This document shows, one piece after another, positions 42,854-51,689 of a DNA stretch of 64,000 nucleotides. The stretch comes from Ferdinandcohnia humi_A. GTDB lineage: Bacteria; Bacillota; Bacilli; Bacillales; Bacillaceae_L. A program made the position numbers and the translations under genes. The DNA lies in assembly GCA_047608075.1 (NCBI GenBank), contig JBLKRX010000007.1, forward strand, positions 1 to 64,000, given 5' to 3'. The notes beneath the pieces were generated by a model. It was not told the DNA's origin and made no database searches. It was given only the letters and a program-made list of their open reading frames with translations. The first letter of the stretch is position 1; each line of letters begins with the position of its first letter.

Positions 42854-44398
42854 TTACCTATTCGCAAAAAAACTTACATCATCCGGGTTGATCCAGGTTT
42901 TATTAACCCATCCGTCTAAATCGTAGTCATCCATACACTCTTGGGCGAATTGTTCATATTCGGCTGCCTTTCCAGTCATGTTTGCCATAACTAGATTTTC
43001 TAAGCGAATGTTTTCGTTGTTTCCAGAATAATTTCGCTCATACAACTCATGACGACCACCATATTCAGTACCAATCGCATCCCACAGCAATTTAATGACC
43101 TTAATTTTATCCAGTGCCTCAATGTTATTAGATCCTCGGTATAGCTTATCAATATAAGGGCGTAACTCAGGATTTTTAAAATCCTTTGCACTAGAGGGTT
43201 GGACAATTAACCCACCTGCTACCACGGTTTCAATTATAGCTTTCACCCTTGGCCAGCCTTCTGCCATAAATACCCGATAAGACAATCCATAATCAATATT
43301 CGGTAATACTGTTCCATTTGCACCAGGGTTTGGATTTAACGCCATTGCATCACTTAACGCCCAGAACATATTGCGATACGCAACGACTTCTCCCAGATTC
43401 GCCTGAACTCCACGAAATTGGTCAGTTCCAGTCCCTCTAAGGGCTTTAATAAGGAGCCCTGTAATAAAATCAAGCTTCACAGCAAGACGAGTTACTCCAT
43501 GGAATGTAAACCGATTCAGGAACCCACTTTGTGCGAAGAAATTATTCGCCTTTTCAACATTTCGATAAACAAGTACATTCTCCCAAGGTATAAGCGCCTT
43601 ATCGAAAACAAGTACAGCATCATTTTCATCAAATCGGCTACTTAATGGATAATCAAACGGACTTCCCATAACTGCAGCAGTCATCTCATAGGATGGACGG
43701 CTGATTAGCTTTACGCCGGGCGTATTCATGTCTGCAATGAAAACAAGTGCAAATTCTTCACTCGGAACTGGAAGCGCACCATAGTGAGCAACAAAGTTAT
43801 AATTGGTAAGAGCTGATCCTGTTGCGACCATCTTCGAACCACTTACCAAAATACCTTCATCCGTTTCACCGACACAGTGAACAAAAACATCCTTCACTTC
43901 ATCAATTGGCTTGTTTCGGTCGACCGGGGGATTAATAATCGCATGGTTGAAGAACCAGTTACGTTCTTGCGCCTCCTTGTACCATCTCCGCGCATTGTCT
44001 TGATATGGAGCATAATAATCTGGATCAGCCCCTAAGGTTGCTAGAAAGGCTGCCTTGTAATCTGGTGATCTCCCCATTTGGCCGTATGTCAATTTAGACC
44101 ACTGTGCGATGGCATTACGCGTTTTGAATAAGTCCTCTGCAGATTTATCAGCTTGGAAATATCGTTGTGTATAGCCACCATTACCTGTATCTGTAGGTCT
44201 AGTAAGAATGTCTTTGTACTTCGGGTCGTGTAAAGCATCATACAATCTAGCAATTGAGCGTGCTGAATTCCGAAATGCGGGGTGAGTCGTTACGTCCTTT
44301 ACTCGTTCCCCATGTAGCCAAATTTCACGATTGTCCTTTAAACTCTCAAGGAACTCCTCACCTGTAAGTGGTTTTTTCACTTTTTGTTCTGTTGTCAT
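42854..44398 (-). CDS. HpaB-type FADH2-dependent phenol/4-hydroxyphenylacetate hydroxylase
   Basis: A 514-residue oxygenase component of the two-component flavin monooxygenases (HpaB/PheA1/TftD family). Signature segments include GQMGRSPDYKAAFLATLGA, FNHAIINPPVDRNKP, ALIPWENVLVYR and YGGRHELYERNYSG. It uses FADH2 from a separate reductase and adds an ortho hydroxyl to a phenol. With a catechol 1,2-dioxygenase next to it, phenol is a better guess than 4-hydroxyphenylacetate, whose product is normally cleaved by meta ring fission. GGGAGG precedes the ATG. It is the first gene of the operon, with a cre-like site close upstream. Confidence 0.88.
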   Translation of the reverse strand: MTTEQKVKKPLTGEEFLESLKDNREIWLHGERVKDVTTHPAFRNSARSIARLYDALHDPKYKDILTRPTDTGNGGYTQRYFQADKSAEDLFKTRNAIAQWSKLTYGQMGRSPDYKAAFLATLGADPDYYAPYQDNARRWYKEAQERNWFFNHAIINPPVDRNKPIDEVKDVFVHCVGETDEGILVSGSKMVATGSALTNYNFVAHYGALPVPSEEFALVFIADMNTPGVKLISRPSYEMTAAVMGSPFDYPLSSRFDENDAVLVFDKALIPWENVLVYRNVEKANNFFAQSGFLNRFTFHGVTRLAVKLDFITGLLIKALRGTGTDQFRGVQANLGEVVAYRNMFWALSDAMALNPNPGANGTVLPNIDYGLSYRVFMAEGWPRVKAIIETVVAGGLIVQPSSAKDFKNPELRPYIDKLYRGSNNIEALDKIKVIKLLWDAIGTEYGGRHELYERNYSGNNENIRLENLVMANMTGKAAEYEQFAQECMDDYDLDGWVNKTWINPDDVSFFANR

Positions 44399-44422
44399 CC
44401 AACTACCTCCCTTACTTATAAA

Positions 44423-44436
44423 TGAAAACGCTTACT
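44423..44436 (-). promoter_or_regulatory. cre-like site (CcpA) upstream of the aromatic operon
   Basis: The sequence TGAAAACGCTTACT (plus strand) matches the cre consensus TGWNANCGNTNWCA in 13 of 14 positions, with only the last base differing. It lies 25-38 bp upstream of the hydroxylase ATG, probably in the leader or over the promoter, where CcpA binding would repress the operon in glucose. Confidence 0.55.
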
Positions 44437-44526
44437 ATTTTGTATATTAAAGTATTTTTTCACTATTTTGAACTGTAAAAACATACAGATAATTAATGAT
44501 AAACTAGCAGGAGTGTATATATGGGG

Positions 44527-44539
44527 TTTACTCAGTAAA
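44527..44539. promoter_or_regulatory. Candidate operator palindrome
   Basis: TTTACTCAGTAAA is a perfect odd palindrome about 130 bp upstream of the hydroxylase start, in the only intergenic region of the operon. It may be the binding site of the XylR_N/PucR-type regulator; this is inference from position and symmetry. Confidence 0.35.
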
Positions 44540-44620
44540 AACTACAAAGTTGGAGTTGGACATGTTTTAATAAATCGACTTTCGATGAGGGAAAAACTAT
44601 AAAACATTTTTTTCCAAAAC

Positions 44621-44647
44621 AAAAGACATTCCCAAAGAATGTCTTTT
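44621..44647 (-). terminator. Terminator of the thiolase/dehydrogenase unit
   Basis: A perfect 11-bp stem (AAAAGACATTC / GAATGTCTTTT) with a 5-base loop lies 13 bp after the stop of the 3-hydroxyacyl-CoA dehydrogenase gene; TTTTG repeats follow on the minus strand. Confidence 0.8.
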
Positions 44648-44659
44648 GCAAATATATGA

Positions 44660-45556
44660 TCATTTTAGAAAGTCAGGGTTCAAAAAGCTTGGGTTCGGGT
44701 ACTTATAGAACCCTTCTCCTGTTTCTCTTCCTAGCTTTCCTTTATCGATATACTCATTCTTTAGTAACTCAGCAAGCTTCTTAAAGTTCTCATCGCCAGA
44801 TGCTTGGGCTTTTGCATTTGTAATATTATAAGCTGTTGTCACTCCAACAACATCTAAAATCGCAAAAGGACCTAATGGCGCCCCAGTTGCAACCATCCAT
44901 GTTTTATCAATTGTTTCAACATCAGCTACTTCTTTAACTAATAACATTTGAGCTGCTTCTAGGAACGGAACTAATAAAGAGTTTAAAATATAGCCAGGTT
45001 GTTCTTTATGTAGTGGTAATGCAACCATTCCAATCGCTTTTGCAAATTCTACTACCTGATCAAATACTTTCATATCAGTTCCTGGATGATTCATAATTTC
45101 TGCTGTATTGTTTCTCCAAATTTCATTGGCAAAATGTAATGCCAGAAACTTTTCTGGTCTCCCAGTTGCTTCAGCAAATTGACTTGGTAATAATGTCGAA
45201 GAGTTTGTAGCAAAAATTGTTTTTTCAGGTGCCACCTTACCTAAGTTCTGATAGAATTCTGTTTTAATTGCAACTACTTCGGGAACTGCTTCAATGACAA
45301 GGTCAGCATCGGCAACAGCTTGGGATAAATCACTATAAAATGAAATACGGTCAAATGCTGCATTTACCTCTTCCACAGAAGCACCTAAATCCTTTTGATA
45401 ATTAGGCTTAAGTTTTGAGATACGCTCCTTTGCTTTATCAATTGCTTGGTCGTTAATGTCGTAAACAGATACATTAAATCCTTTAAAAGCAGTTTGATAG
45501 GCGATTTGACTCCCTAACACTCCACTACCAGCTACCGTAACGTTTATAAAATTCAT
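44660..45556 (-). CDS. 3-hydroxyacyl-CoA dehydrogenase
   Basis: A 298-residue NAD-dependent dehydrogenase of the 3-hydroxybutyryl/3-hydroxyacyl-CoA type. The N-terminal Rossmann motif is VTVAGSGVLGSQIAYQTA, the catalytic region TNSSTLLPSQFAEATGRPEKFLALHFANE carries the active-site His, and the C-terminal domain ends GRETGEGFYKYPNP. It lies between the thiolase and the hydroxylase operons, separated from the latter by a terminator. In this context it may serve adipate- or phenylacetate-type beta-oxidation rather than the ortho pathway itself. GGAGA precedes the ATG. Confidence 0.87.
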   Translation of the reverse strand: MNFINVTVAGSGVLGSQIAYQTAFKGFNVSVYDINDQAIDKAKERISKLKPNYQKDLGASVEEVNAAFDRISFYSDLSQAVADADLVIEAVPEVVAIKTEFYQNLGKVAPEKTIFATNSSTLLPSQFAEATGRPEKFLALHFANEIWRNNTAEIMNHPGTDMKVFDQVVEFAKAIGMVALPLHKEQPGYILNSLLVPFLEAAQMLLVKEVADVETIDKTWMVATGAPLGPFAILDVVGVTTAYNITNAKAQASGDENFKKLAELLKNEYIDKGKLGRETGEGFYKYPNPSFLNPDFLK

Positions 45557-45728
45557 AAGTAATTCTCCTTTACTAATGGTTGAAAATGTAACACTATTTT
45601 ATTATATACATATACTAAAAAAGAATGAATTAATATACCCACACAAGGTTTGAAATCACTACTTACCTGTTATTTTTAAAATTCATCAAATGTTTTCGAT
45701 ATACTAATTCAATAGACAAACAAACCCT

Positions 45729-46919
45729 CTACTTCCACAATTCGATCACTGTCGAAACCCCTTGGCCTCCCGCTGTACATAAAGTAGCTAGTCCATACTG
45801 TTTGTCTTGTTTTAGCAATTCATGAACCAACGTTACGAGAATTCTTGCCCCAGAGCATCCAAGTGGATGGCCCAATGCGATGGCCCCACCGTTCATATTC
45901 ACATTGGCTCCATCACTTCCCCATTCTCTTAAAACAGCAAGGGATTGTGCCGCAAATGCTTCATTTAATTCTATTAAGTCCATGTCCTCTAACGTTAAAC
46001 CTGCCATATCTAATGCCCTTTTTGACGCTGGTACTGGACCAATTCCCATTTCTCTTGGATTCACTCCAGCTGCTCCTATTCCAATGATTTTAGCTAAAGG
46101 TTGTATTCCCATACGCAAAGCCATTTCTTCATTCATAATCGCTAATACGGCTGCACCATCATTCCTACCTGAAGCATTACCTGCTGTTACCGTACCGTTT
46201 TTGCGAAAGACTGGCTTTAATGTAGCTAATATTTCAATGGTCGTTTCTCTTGGATGTTCATCCACAGCAAAAATCTCAATTCCTTTTTTACGATTATGAA
46301 TCTCTATTGGCACGATTTCGTCTACGAATCTCCCCGACTCTATTGCTTTTCTAGCTTTTCGTTGGCTCTCCAAAGCAAATTGATCCTGCTCCTCACGACT
46401 TATCTTGTATTTGTCAGCTAAAATTTCCGCCGTTTCTCCCATCGTAAATGAACCATATATGCTTTCGGGTTGTGATTTTGGCTGACTTTCCGTATTTGAA
46501 TCATACATTGTAACGTTTCCAGACTTAACACCTACCTGTCCACCAAACAGATAATAAGGTGCTTGTGACATACTTTCAACACCACCAGCAAGGACCACTT
46601 CAGCTAGTCCTGTTTCAATCATCATATAGGCATTATGTACAGACTGCATTCCTGACCCACACTGTCTATGAACGGTATATGAAGGCACACTTTCTGGAAT
46701 ACCTGCGAGCAACGAAGCAACTCTCGCAACATTCGGTGCATGTGCACTCTGCTTTGTTTGACCAATTATAACCTCATTAACTATGTCTGGATCTAGTCCA
46801 AGTTTTTCTAACTGTTTGTTCATCACAATTGAAACTAGCTCTTCCGGACTCTTACTTGATAGTGTTCCATATAACCCACCAATTGGTGTACGTAATGCAT
46901 CTACTATAACAGCCATCAT
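45729..46919 (-). CDS. Thiolase (acetyl-CoA/3-oxoadipyl-CoA acyltransferase)
   Basis: A 396-residue thiolase. The nucleophilic C87 is in VHRQCGSGMQSV; the other family boxes are NEAFAAQ, GGAIALGHPLGCSGARI and CTAGGQG with the second cysteine and base. It would cleave 3-oxoadipyl-CoA to succinyl-CoA and acetyl-CoA, the last step of the pathway; general acetyl-CoA acetyltransferase activity is equally possible. It starts with two ATGs after GGAGGG. It forms a unit with the dehydrogenase gene, 172 bp downstream. Confidence 0.87.
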   Translation of the reverse strand: MMAVIVDALRTPIGGLYGTLSSKSPEELVSIVMNKQLEKLGLDPDIVNEVIIGQTKQSAHAPNVARVASLLAGIPESVPSYTVHRQCGSGMQSVHNAYMMIETGLAEVVLAGGVESMSQAPYYLFGGQVGVKSGNVTMYDSNTESQPKSQPESIYGSFTMGETAEILADKYKISREEQDQFALESQRKARKAIESGRFVDEIVPIEIHNRKKGIEIFAVDEHPRETTIEILATLKPVFRKNGTVTAGNASGRNDGAAVLAIMNEEMALRMGIQPLAKIIGIGAAGVNPREMGIGPVPASKRALDMAGLTLEDMDLIELNEAFAAQSLAVLREWGSDGANVNMNGGAIALGHPLGCSGARILVTLVHELLKQDKQYGLATLCTAGGQGVSTVIELWK

Positions 46920-47012
46920 AAAACCCTCCTAAATGATTTTTATAATCGATTTTTTTCTGGTGAATATTTCTAGTTCAGTTTATTAGGCTCAGCTCTCTTT
47001 TAATACATAGAA

Positions 47013-47079
47013 AAAACCTGATAATAGTTCGAGAGAGTATTAGAAAGTCTAATCTGCTCTGATAACTATGATCAGGTTC
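47013..47079 (-). terminator. Long-stem terminator of the methyltransferase gene
   Basis: AACCTGAT / ATCAGGTT, ATAGTT / AACTAT, GAGAG / CTCT and TATTAG / CTAAT pair in register to give a stem of about 30 nt per side, followed on the minus strand by six T. This is longer than usual. The nearest upstream minus-strand gene is the methyltransferase (stop at 47193). Confidence 0.65.
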
Positions 47080-47107
47080 TATGATGATAGGAAAAGCGCA
47101 AGCTTCC

Positions 47108-47174
47108 TGGAGAAGGAACATCACCTTGTATCCACCACATCTTGTGGCAAACGATGAGACCAGTACCTCCTCCA
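47108..47174. repeat. Imperfect hairpin, possible dispersed repeat
   Basis: The ends TGGAGAAGG and CCTCCTCCA pair with mismatches, and the centre has CCACA / TGTGG. It is preceded by AAAAGCGCAAGC (47091-47102), similar to the start of the hairpin element at 27417. No reading frame fits; it lies between two minus-strand genes. Confidence 0.4.
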
Positions 47175-47192
47175 AATTTCGATAATTGTCTA

Positions 47193-47801
47193 CTACTCTT
47201 TTGGCTTTGCCCAAATTAGGTGGACAGCATTCAGCATATAGCTTTCATTTCTTACGATGGATAACGGAGCTGATTGAACCAGTCCCAATATATCACGATT
47301 CATATGGCACCCCTGCTTCTTGAGAAAAAAAGCATCTGTTTTATGTTGGAGCCATGCAAAAATAGGATTTGAACTGATTCCATGCTCATACAGAAGGACC
47401 TGGCCATCTTCTTTACACCAAGAAGATAGCTTTTGAAGAACCTTTTCTGGATGTGGATACGAACAGAGAGAAAGAGTAGAAATAACTGTGTCAAATGATT
47501 TTTCGGGAAAGTCAATCTCCTCTACATTTCCTATATGAAAGTCAACTTGTCGACTCTGTTCACTTGCAACTAGCTTGGCTTGTTCAATCATGGCTGGGCT
47601 AAAGTCAACAGCTGTGATTCGAGACGTTTTCGGGTAATATTTAAAATTTGCGCCAGCACCAACTGACACTTCTAGGATATCCCCTTGAGCTCCTTGTAAA
47701 AGTCGTTGCCTCATTTTTTGATCACTATTCTTCTGGTTCACTCGTCTTACATATTTGGTAGCCTGTTTATTAAAAAGCTCTACCTGTCGTTCAATTTCCA
47801 T
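47193..47801 (-). CDS. Class I SAM-dependent methyltransferase
   Basis: A 202-residue methyltransferase. Motif I is GDILEVSVGAGANFKYYP (about 41-58), followed by RITAVDFSPAMIEQAKLV and the post-motif SFDTVISTLSLCSYPHPEKVLQ. It resembles the UbiE/menaquinone-methyltransferase-like group and phospholipid or arsenite methyltransferases; the acceptor is unknown. The ATG at 47801 follows GGGGAG by 7 bases. It is closely downstream of the PAP2 gene (24-bp gap), so a lipid-related role is possible. Confidence 0.82.
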   Translation of the reverse strand: MEIERQVELFNKQATKYVRRVNQKNSDQKMRQRLLQGAQGDILEVSVGAGANFKYYPKTSRITAVDFSPAMIEQAKLVASEQSRQVDFHIGNVEEIDFPEKSFDTVISTLSLCSYPHPEKVLQKLSSWCKEDGQVLLYEHGISSNPIFAWLQHKTDAFFLKKQGCHMNRDILGLVQSAPLSIVRNESYMLNAVHLIWAKPKE

Positions 47802-47825
47802 ACCCATTCTCCCCACTTTTTTTTC

Positions 47826-48506
47826 TTACAGCTTGATATTTTTTATCTCATTTGCATCTGTTTTATATAAGAACGAAGAGTGATATATTGCTATGCAAAA
47901 AAGAAACCATGTTGTACCGACAAAGTAACCACCTATGACATCCGAAGCATAGTGTTTATTCAGAATAACCTGACCGATACCTATAAAAATAACAACCAAC
48001 ATAAAAAGTACACCTACACTTTGTTTTAGCTTAAGGTTCTTTATTTCCTTTCTAACGAAATAGTATACACATCCAAAGAACAAGAGAGCCTTTATCGCAT
48101 GCCCACTAGGAAAGCTATAGGAAACAAGATGGTTTCCAAGCCCCCAAAAATCAACAAATACAACTTCCCCCGGGCGCTCACGTTCAATGGTAAGCTTCAT
48201 AATAAAGGTGATAACAATTCCTCCTCCCATCACAACAAGAAACAGGAGCACTTGAGATAATGGGCTTTTCCGAATAAGTAACCAAACGAATGCAAGTAAG
48301 GAGATGAACGAAAGTGTCTTTGTATCTGCTATTGATGTAATTCCCTTTATTATCTTCTCCAAAAATGGATTGGTCCCAAGTGTATATAAATCATAAAAAA
48401 ATCGATCTATAACCGTTAGCCTATTTTTTATAACCATGATAGTAAAAAGAATAGTCAAACTTGCGAACCAGATTGACAGGTATATCAATGGGATACGACG
48501 TTGCAT
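47826..48506 (-). CDS. PAP2 family membrane phosphatase
   Basis: A 226-residue polytopic membrane phosphatase (five to six TM helices). The three PAP2 motifs are complete: KLTIERERP (KxxxxxxRP), SYSFPSGHA (PSGH) and HYASDVIGG (SRxxxxxHxxxD form, with N-K-H here). Substrates are phosphatidate, phosphatidylglycerol-phosphate or undecaprenyl-pyrophosphate. The second ATG (48506) has AAGGAGGAG at correct spacing. It is divergent from the TetR gene. Confidence 0.86.
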   Translation of the reverse strand: MQRRIPLIYLSIWFASLTILFTIMVIKNRLTVIDRFFYDLYTLGTNPFLEKIIKGITSIADTKTLSFISLLAFVWLLIRKSPLSQVLLFLVVMGGGIVITFIMKLTIERERPGEVVFVDFWGLGNHLVSYSFPSGHAIKALLFFGCVYYFVRKEIKNLKLKQSVGVLFMLVVIFIGIGQVILNKHYASDVIGGYFVGTTWFLFCIAIYHSSFLYKTDANEIKNIKL

Positions 48507-48698
48507 TATCATCTCCTCCTTTCTTGCGTATCTCTTATCAATATATATATATATATGTAGGAACTTATGGTAAAAATCAAATGTTCCATGTACAACTTGT
48601 TGTATGTGAAAAGTGTATCACACTTCATCCAACAATTGGAAAACAAAAGGTAACTTGCAAATGGTAAAAATATATGTTAAATTACATTACATAAAACG

Positions 48699-48725
48699 AT
48701 TGACTAAATTCCTCAATTGGTCAAT
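48699..48725. promoter_or_regulatory. Candidate TetR operator, copy 1
   Basis: ATTGAC and GTCAAT bracket an imperfect palindrome; in reverse complement the site reads TGACCAATTGA, then 6 bases, then TAGTCAA. The same sequence recurs upstream of the YhgE/Pip gene (49384-49407). It lies 25 bp before the TetR start. Confidence 0.6.
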
Positions 48726-48749
48726 TTTAAAAAAATGGGGTGTTCTAAG

Positions 48750-49322
48750 GTGGCGATCGATAGAAGACAATTAATTATTAAAGCTGCTACAAAATCCTTC
48801 TCTTTATTTGGGTATAAAGCGACAACAATGGATCAGGTTGCAAAGCTCGCGAATGTAGGAAAAGGTACGATCTATACCTTTTTTAAAAATAAGGAAGAAT
48901 TATTTGATGAAATCATTACAACCCTGATAAAGGATATGAAGGTAGTTGCAGAAGAAGCGATTGATCCTAGCAGCACCTTCCATGAAAATGCAAATCGAGT
49001 TTTATTTAAATTACTTGAGTTTCGTAAATCTCATCAATTAACAATTAAGCTGTTTCAAGAAGAAAGAGATATTGGAACACAAGCTGTTACTGAAGTAATT
49101 CAACGAGTCGAACAAGCCATCATTTCATATATGAAGGGCATTATCCAAGAAGCTATCGACCGTGAAGAAATTAAACCATGCAACCCAGAAATAACAGCGT
49201 TTGTTATGTTAAAATTGTATGTATCTTTGATCTTTGATTGGGAACAAAATCACGAGCCTCTTGAAAAAGAAGAAATATCGAATCTATTTCAATTCTACTT
49301 CTTAAATGGATTAGAAAAATAA
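48750..49322 (+). CDS. TetR family repressor of the YhgE/Pip gene
   Basis: A 190-residue TetR-family regulator. The HTH spans about residues 8-52 (LIIKAATKSFSLFGYKATTM, VAKLANVGKGTIYTFFKNKE), with a helical C-terminal domain. The GTG at 48750 has GGGGTG 7 bases upstream. A matching operator-like sequence precedes both this gene and the adjacent exporter-like gene, so it likely represses both. It resembles the TetR proteins found beside yhgE in Bacilli. Confidence 0.88.
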   Translation: MAIDRRQLIIKAATKSFSLFGYKATTMDQVAKLANVGKGTIYTFFKNKEELFDEIITTLIKDMKVVAEEAIDPSSTFHENANRVLFKLLEFRKSHQLTIKLFQEERDIGTQAVTEVIQRVEQAIISYMKGIIQEAIDREEIKPCNPEITAFVMLKLYVSLIFDWEQNHEPLEKEEISNLFQFYFLNGLEK

Positions 49323-49383
49323 GGAAAATCATATTGGGTCCTCTCATTTTCACTGTAGAGTACCCTTATCATTTGCATAAAAA

Positions 49384-49407
49384 TGACCAATTGAACAAAA
49401 TAGTCAA
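49384..49407. promoter_or_regulatory. Candidate TetR operator, copy 2
   Basis: TGACCAATTGA, six bases, then TAGTCAA: the same bases at the same spacing as the reverse complement of copy 1. It lies 21 bp before the YhgE/Pip start. Confidence 0.6.
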
Positions 49408-49427
49408 CACATCAAGGAGGTCTACTT

Positions 49428-51650
49428 ATGAAAGGATTTTTAGCCGAATTAAAATCAATCCTATCTAACCGTAAAGTTCTTATTCCCATTTTGGCTGTAG
49501 TCTTCGTTCCTGTCCTTTATGCTGGAATGTTTTTATGGGCATTCTGGGATCCATATGACCATATGGAGGATTTACCTGTAGCAATTGTAAACGAGGATGC
49601 AGGAGCAACATTTGAAGGAGAAAATCTACAGCTAGGACAAGAATTATCCGAAAAGCTTGGGAACAGTGAGGAATTTGATTTTCATATCGTATCCAAAGAA
49701 GATGGTTATAAAGGATTAGAAAACAGAGAGTATTATTTAGTAGTTGAAATACCAAACGATTTTTCAGCGAACGCAACAACTTTGCTTAATGATCAACCAA
49801 AAAAATTGGAAATGATTTATGTTCCGAATGAAAGTACAAACTTTCTTTCATCCCAAATTGGCGAGACTGCAGTAAAGGAAATCAAAGCAGAAGTTTCAAA
49901 GAATATCACGGCAACTTATGCTGAAACAATGTTTGGTAAAGTTAAGGATATGGCAACTGGATTGGAACAAGCAAGTAACGGTTCAAACCAACTAAGTGAA
50001 GGAGCTACTAAACTTAATGACGGTTCCAAAGCTCTACGTGAAAACTTAGAAATGCTAGCTTCCAAATCAATTGAATTTACCGATGGCATGAAAGACGCAG
50101 CATCAGGATCGAATGATCTCGCTGTTGGAACAGATAAATTACATGCTGGACTTGAGCGGGTTAATTCGAACCTACCAACATTAGTAAGTGGAACAGATCG
50201 TGTACATGATGGTTTAGAAATGATGAAAGAAGAGTTACCAACACAAGTAGCCGAAGGCATAACACAGCAGGTCGAAGCTAGTTCTGAAAAAATAAATGTA
50301 GGAATTGACCAATTTGAAGCACAGCTTGGTGCCGGACTCTCTTCTGAATTAACAAAGGGGATCTCTACGGCTCTATCTGAAGAATTAGCAAATCAGGCAT
50401 TTTCTACACATGCTCAGCAAATGGAACAGCTTAAAGCAGCTCTAGTAGCAAATGGGGGCATGAATGAGGAACAAGCTTCAGCATTCATAACCCAGATGAC
50501 TAAAAATATGCCTACAAAAGCTCAGGTTCAACAACAATATCAAGAACAATTAACACAGAACTTAGGACCTCAAATAACTCAAGGTGTCAATAATGGATTA
50601 AATCAAGGGTTTACACAGTTTAAGACCACCCTTACTCAGCAGTTGCTTTCGTCTACTTCAGGCATCGAGGATCAACTGAGAGCACAAACTGCTCCATCAT
50701 TTAATCAATTACTTGCTGGCCTTGAACAACTTCATGAGGGCCAACAGACCTTACAACAAGGCTTTAGTGATTTATATAGTGGCTCAGGTGAGCTAACTTC
50801 TGGAGCTCATCAGCTAACAGAAGGCATGAATCAATTAGCTAATGGAGCTGATAAAATTCAGGATGGAACGAGTCAACTAGCTGAAGGCTCTACGGAATTA
50901 GAAAATGGAGCTGTGAAACTAGCGGATGGTTCCAATGAACTTGCTGATAGATTAGCTGAAGGTGCCGAACAAGCAGGCTCAGTTAAAGCAGACGATGATA
51001 CGTTTGATATGATGGGACAACCAGTTACAGTTAAAAAGCAGGAAATAAATAAAGTACCAAACTACGGTACTGGTTTTGCTCCATACTTTATCTCTCTTGG
51101 ATTATTTGTTGGTGCATTGCTTATTTCCATTGTGTTTGCTCTAAAAGAACCAGTAGTGAAACCAAAAAATGCACTTCAATGGTTCTCTAGCAAATTTGGT
51201 GTTCTAGCGATAATCGGTATTACTCAGGCAGTATTAGTCGACCTAATTTTACTATTTGGATTAAAAATAGAAGTAGCAAGCATTCCATTATTTATTATTA
51301 CGTCTATTATTACAAGCTTTGTCTTTTTAACACTTATTCAAATGCTCGTTACACTAATGGGAGACCCTGGACGTTTCCTTGCAATTATTATTTTGATATT
51401 GCAATTAACAACAAGTGCAGGTACATTCCCTCTTGAATTAATACCAAATGCATTACAACCAATTAATGCATTATTACCAATGACCTATTCCGTACAGGCA
51501 TTTAAAGCTGTCATTTCAAGTGGTGATTTTGCTTTTATGTGGCAAAATAATGCGATTCTACTATCATATATGGTTGCCTTTATCGCAATTACAATTGGCT
51601 ATTTTACAGTGATGATGAAACGATTTGATCGAGTCTCACATACTCAGTAA
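49428..51650 (+). CDS. yhgE: YhgE/Pip domain membrane protein (ABC-2-like)
   Basis: A 740-residue membrane protein. One N-terminal helix (about 15-35) is followed by a large extracellular domain with repeated G-S-x-x-L-x-x-G stretches (SGSNELTEG-like motifs, about 185-260 and 445-510) that form long coiled helices, and a C-terminal block of five to six helices (about 555-735) of ABC-2 type. YhgE/Pip proteins are linked to phage infection, type VII secretion-like export or drug tolerance in Firmicutes; the substrate is unknown. It follows a TetR repressor with a shared operator sequence. AAGGAGG lies 8 bases before the ATG. Confidence 0.88.
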   Translation: MKGFLAELKSILSNRKVLIPILAVVFVPVLYAGMFLWAFWDPYDHMEDLPVAIVNEDAGATFEGENLQLGQELSEKLGNSEEFDFHIVSKEDGYKGLENREYYLVVEIPNDFSANATTLLNDQPKKLEMIYVPNESTNFLSSQIGETAVKEIKAEVSKNITATYAETMFGKVKDMATGLEQASNGSNQLSEGATKLNDGSKALRENLEMLASKSIEFTDGMKDAASGSNDLAVGTDKLHAGLERVNSNLPTLVSGTDRVHDGLEMMKEELPTQVAEGITQQVEASSEKINVGIDQFEAQLGAGLSSELTKGISTALSEELANQAFSTHAQQMEQLKAALVANGGMNEEQASAFITQMTKNMPTKAQVQQQYQEQLTQNLGPQITQGVNNGLNQGFTQFKTTLTQQLLSSTSGIEDQLRAQTAPSFNQLLAGLEQLHEGQQTLQQGFSDLYSGSGELTSGAHQLTEGMNQLANGADKIQDGTSQLAEGSTELENGAVKLADGSNELADRLAEGAEQAGSVKADDDTFDMMGQPVTVKKQEINKVPNYGTGFAPYFISLGLFVGALLISIVFALKEPVVKPKNALQWFSSKFGVLAIIGITQAVLVDLILLFGLKIEVASIPLFIITSIITSFVFLTLIQMLVTLMGDPGRFLAIIILILQLTTSAGTFPLELIPNALQPINALLPMTYSVQAFKAVISSGDFAFMWQNNAILLSYMVAFIAITIGYFTVMMKRFDRVSHTQ

Positions 51651-51689
51651 CAAAACAAATAATGATAAGCCTCTTATATCTTGAATTAT

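Noticed and set aside
42854..44398. 4-hydroxyphenylacetate pathway
   Set aside because: No extradiol homoprotocatechuate dioxygenase or downstream meta-pathway genes are present, so catechol ortho cleavage fits better.
46975..47214. 79-residue minus-strand frame
   Set aside because: It runs through two hairpins and overlaps the methyltransferase gene end.
48461..48667. Frame with CEKC upstream of the TetR gene
   Set aside because: No ribosome site, and a poly-TA stretch inside; the cysteine pair is not enough.
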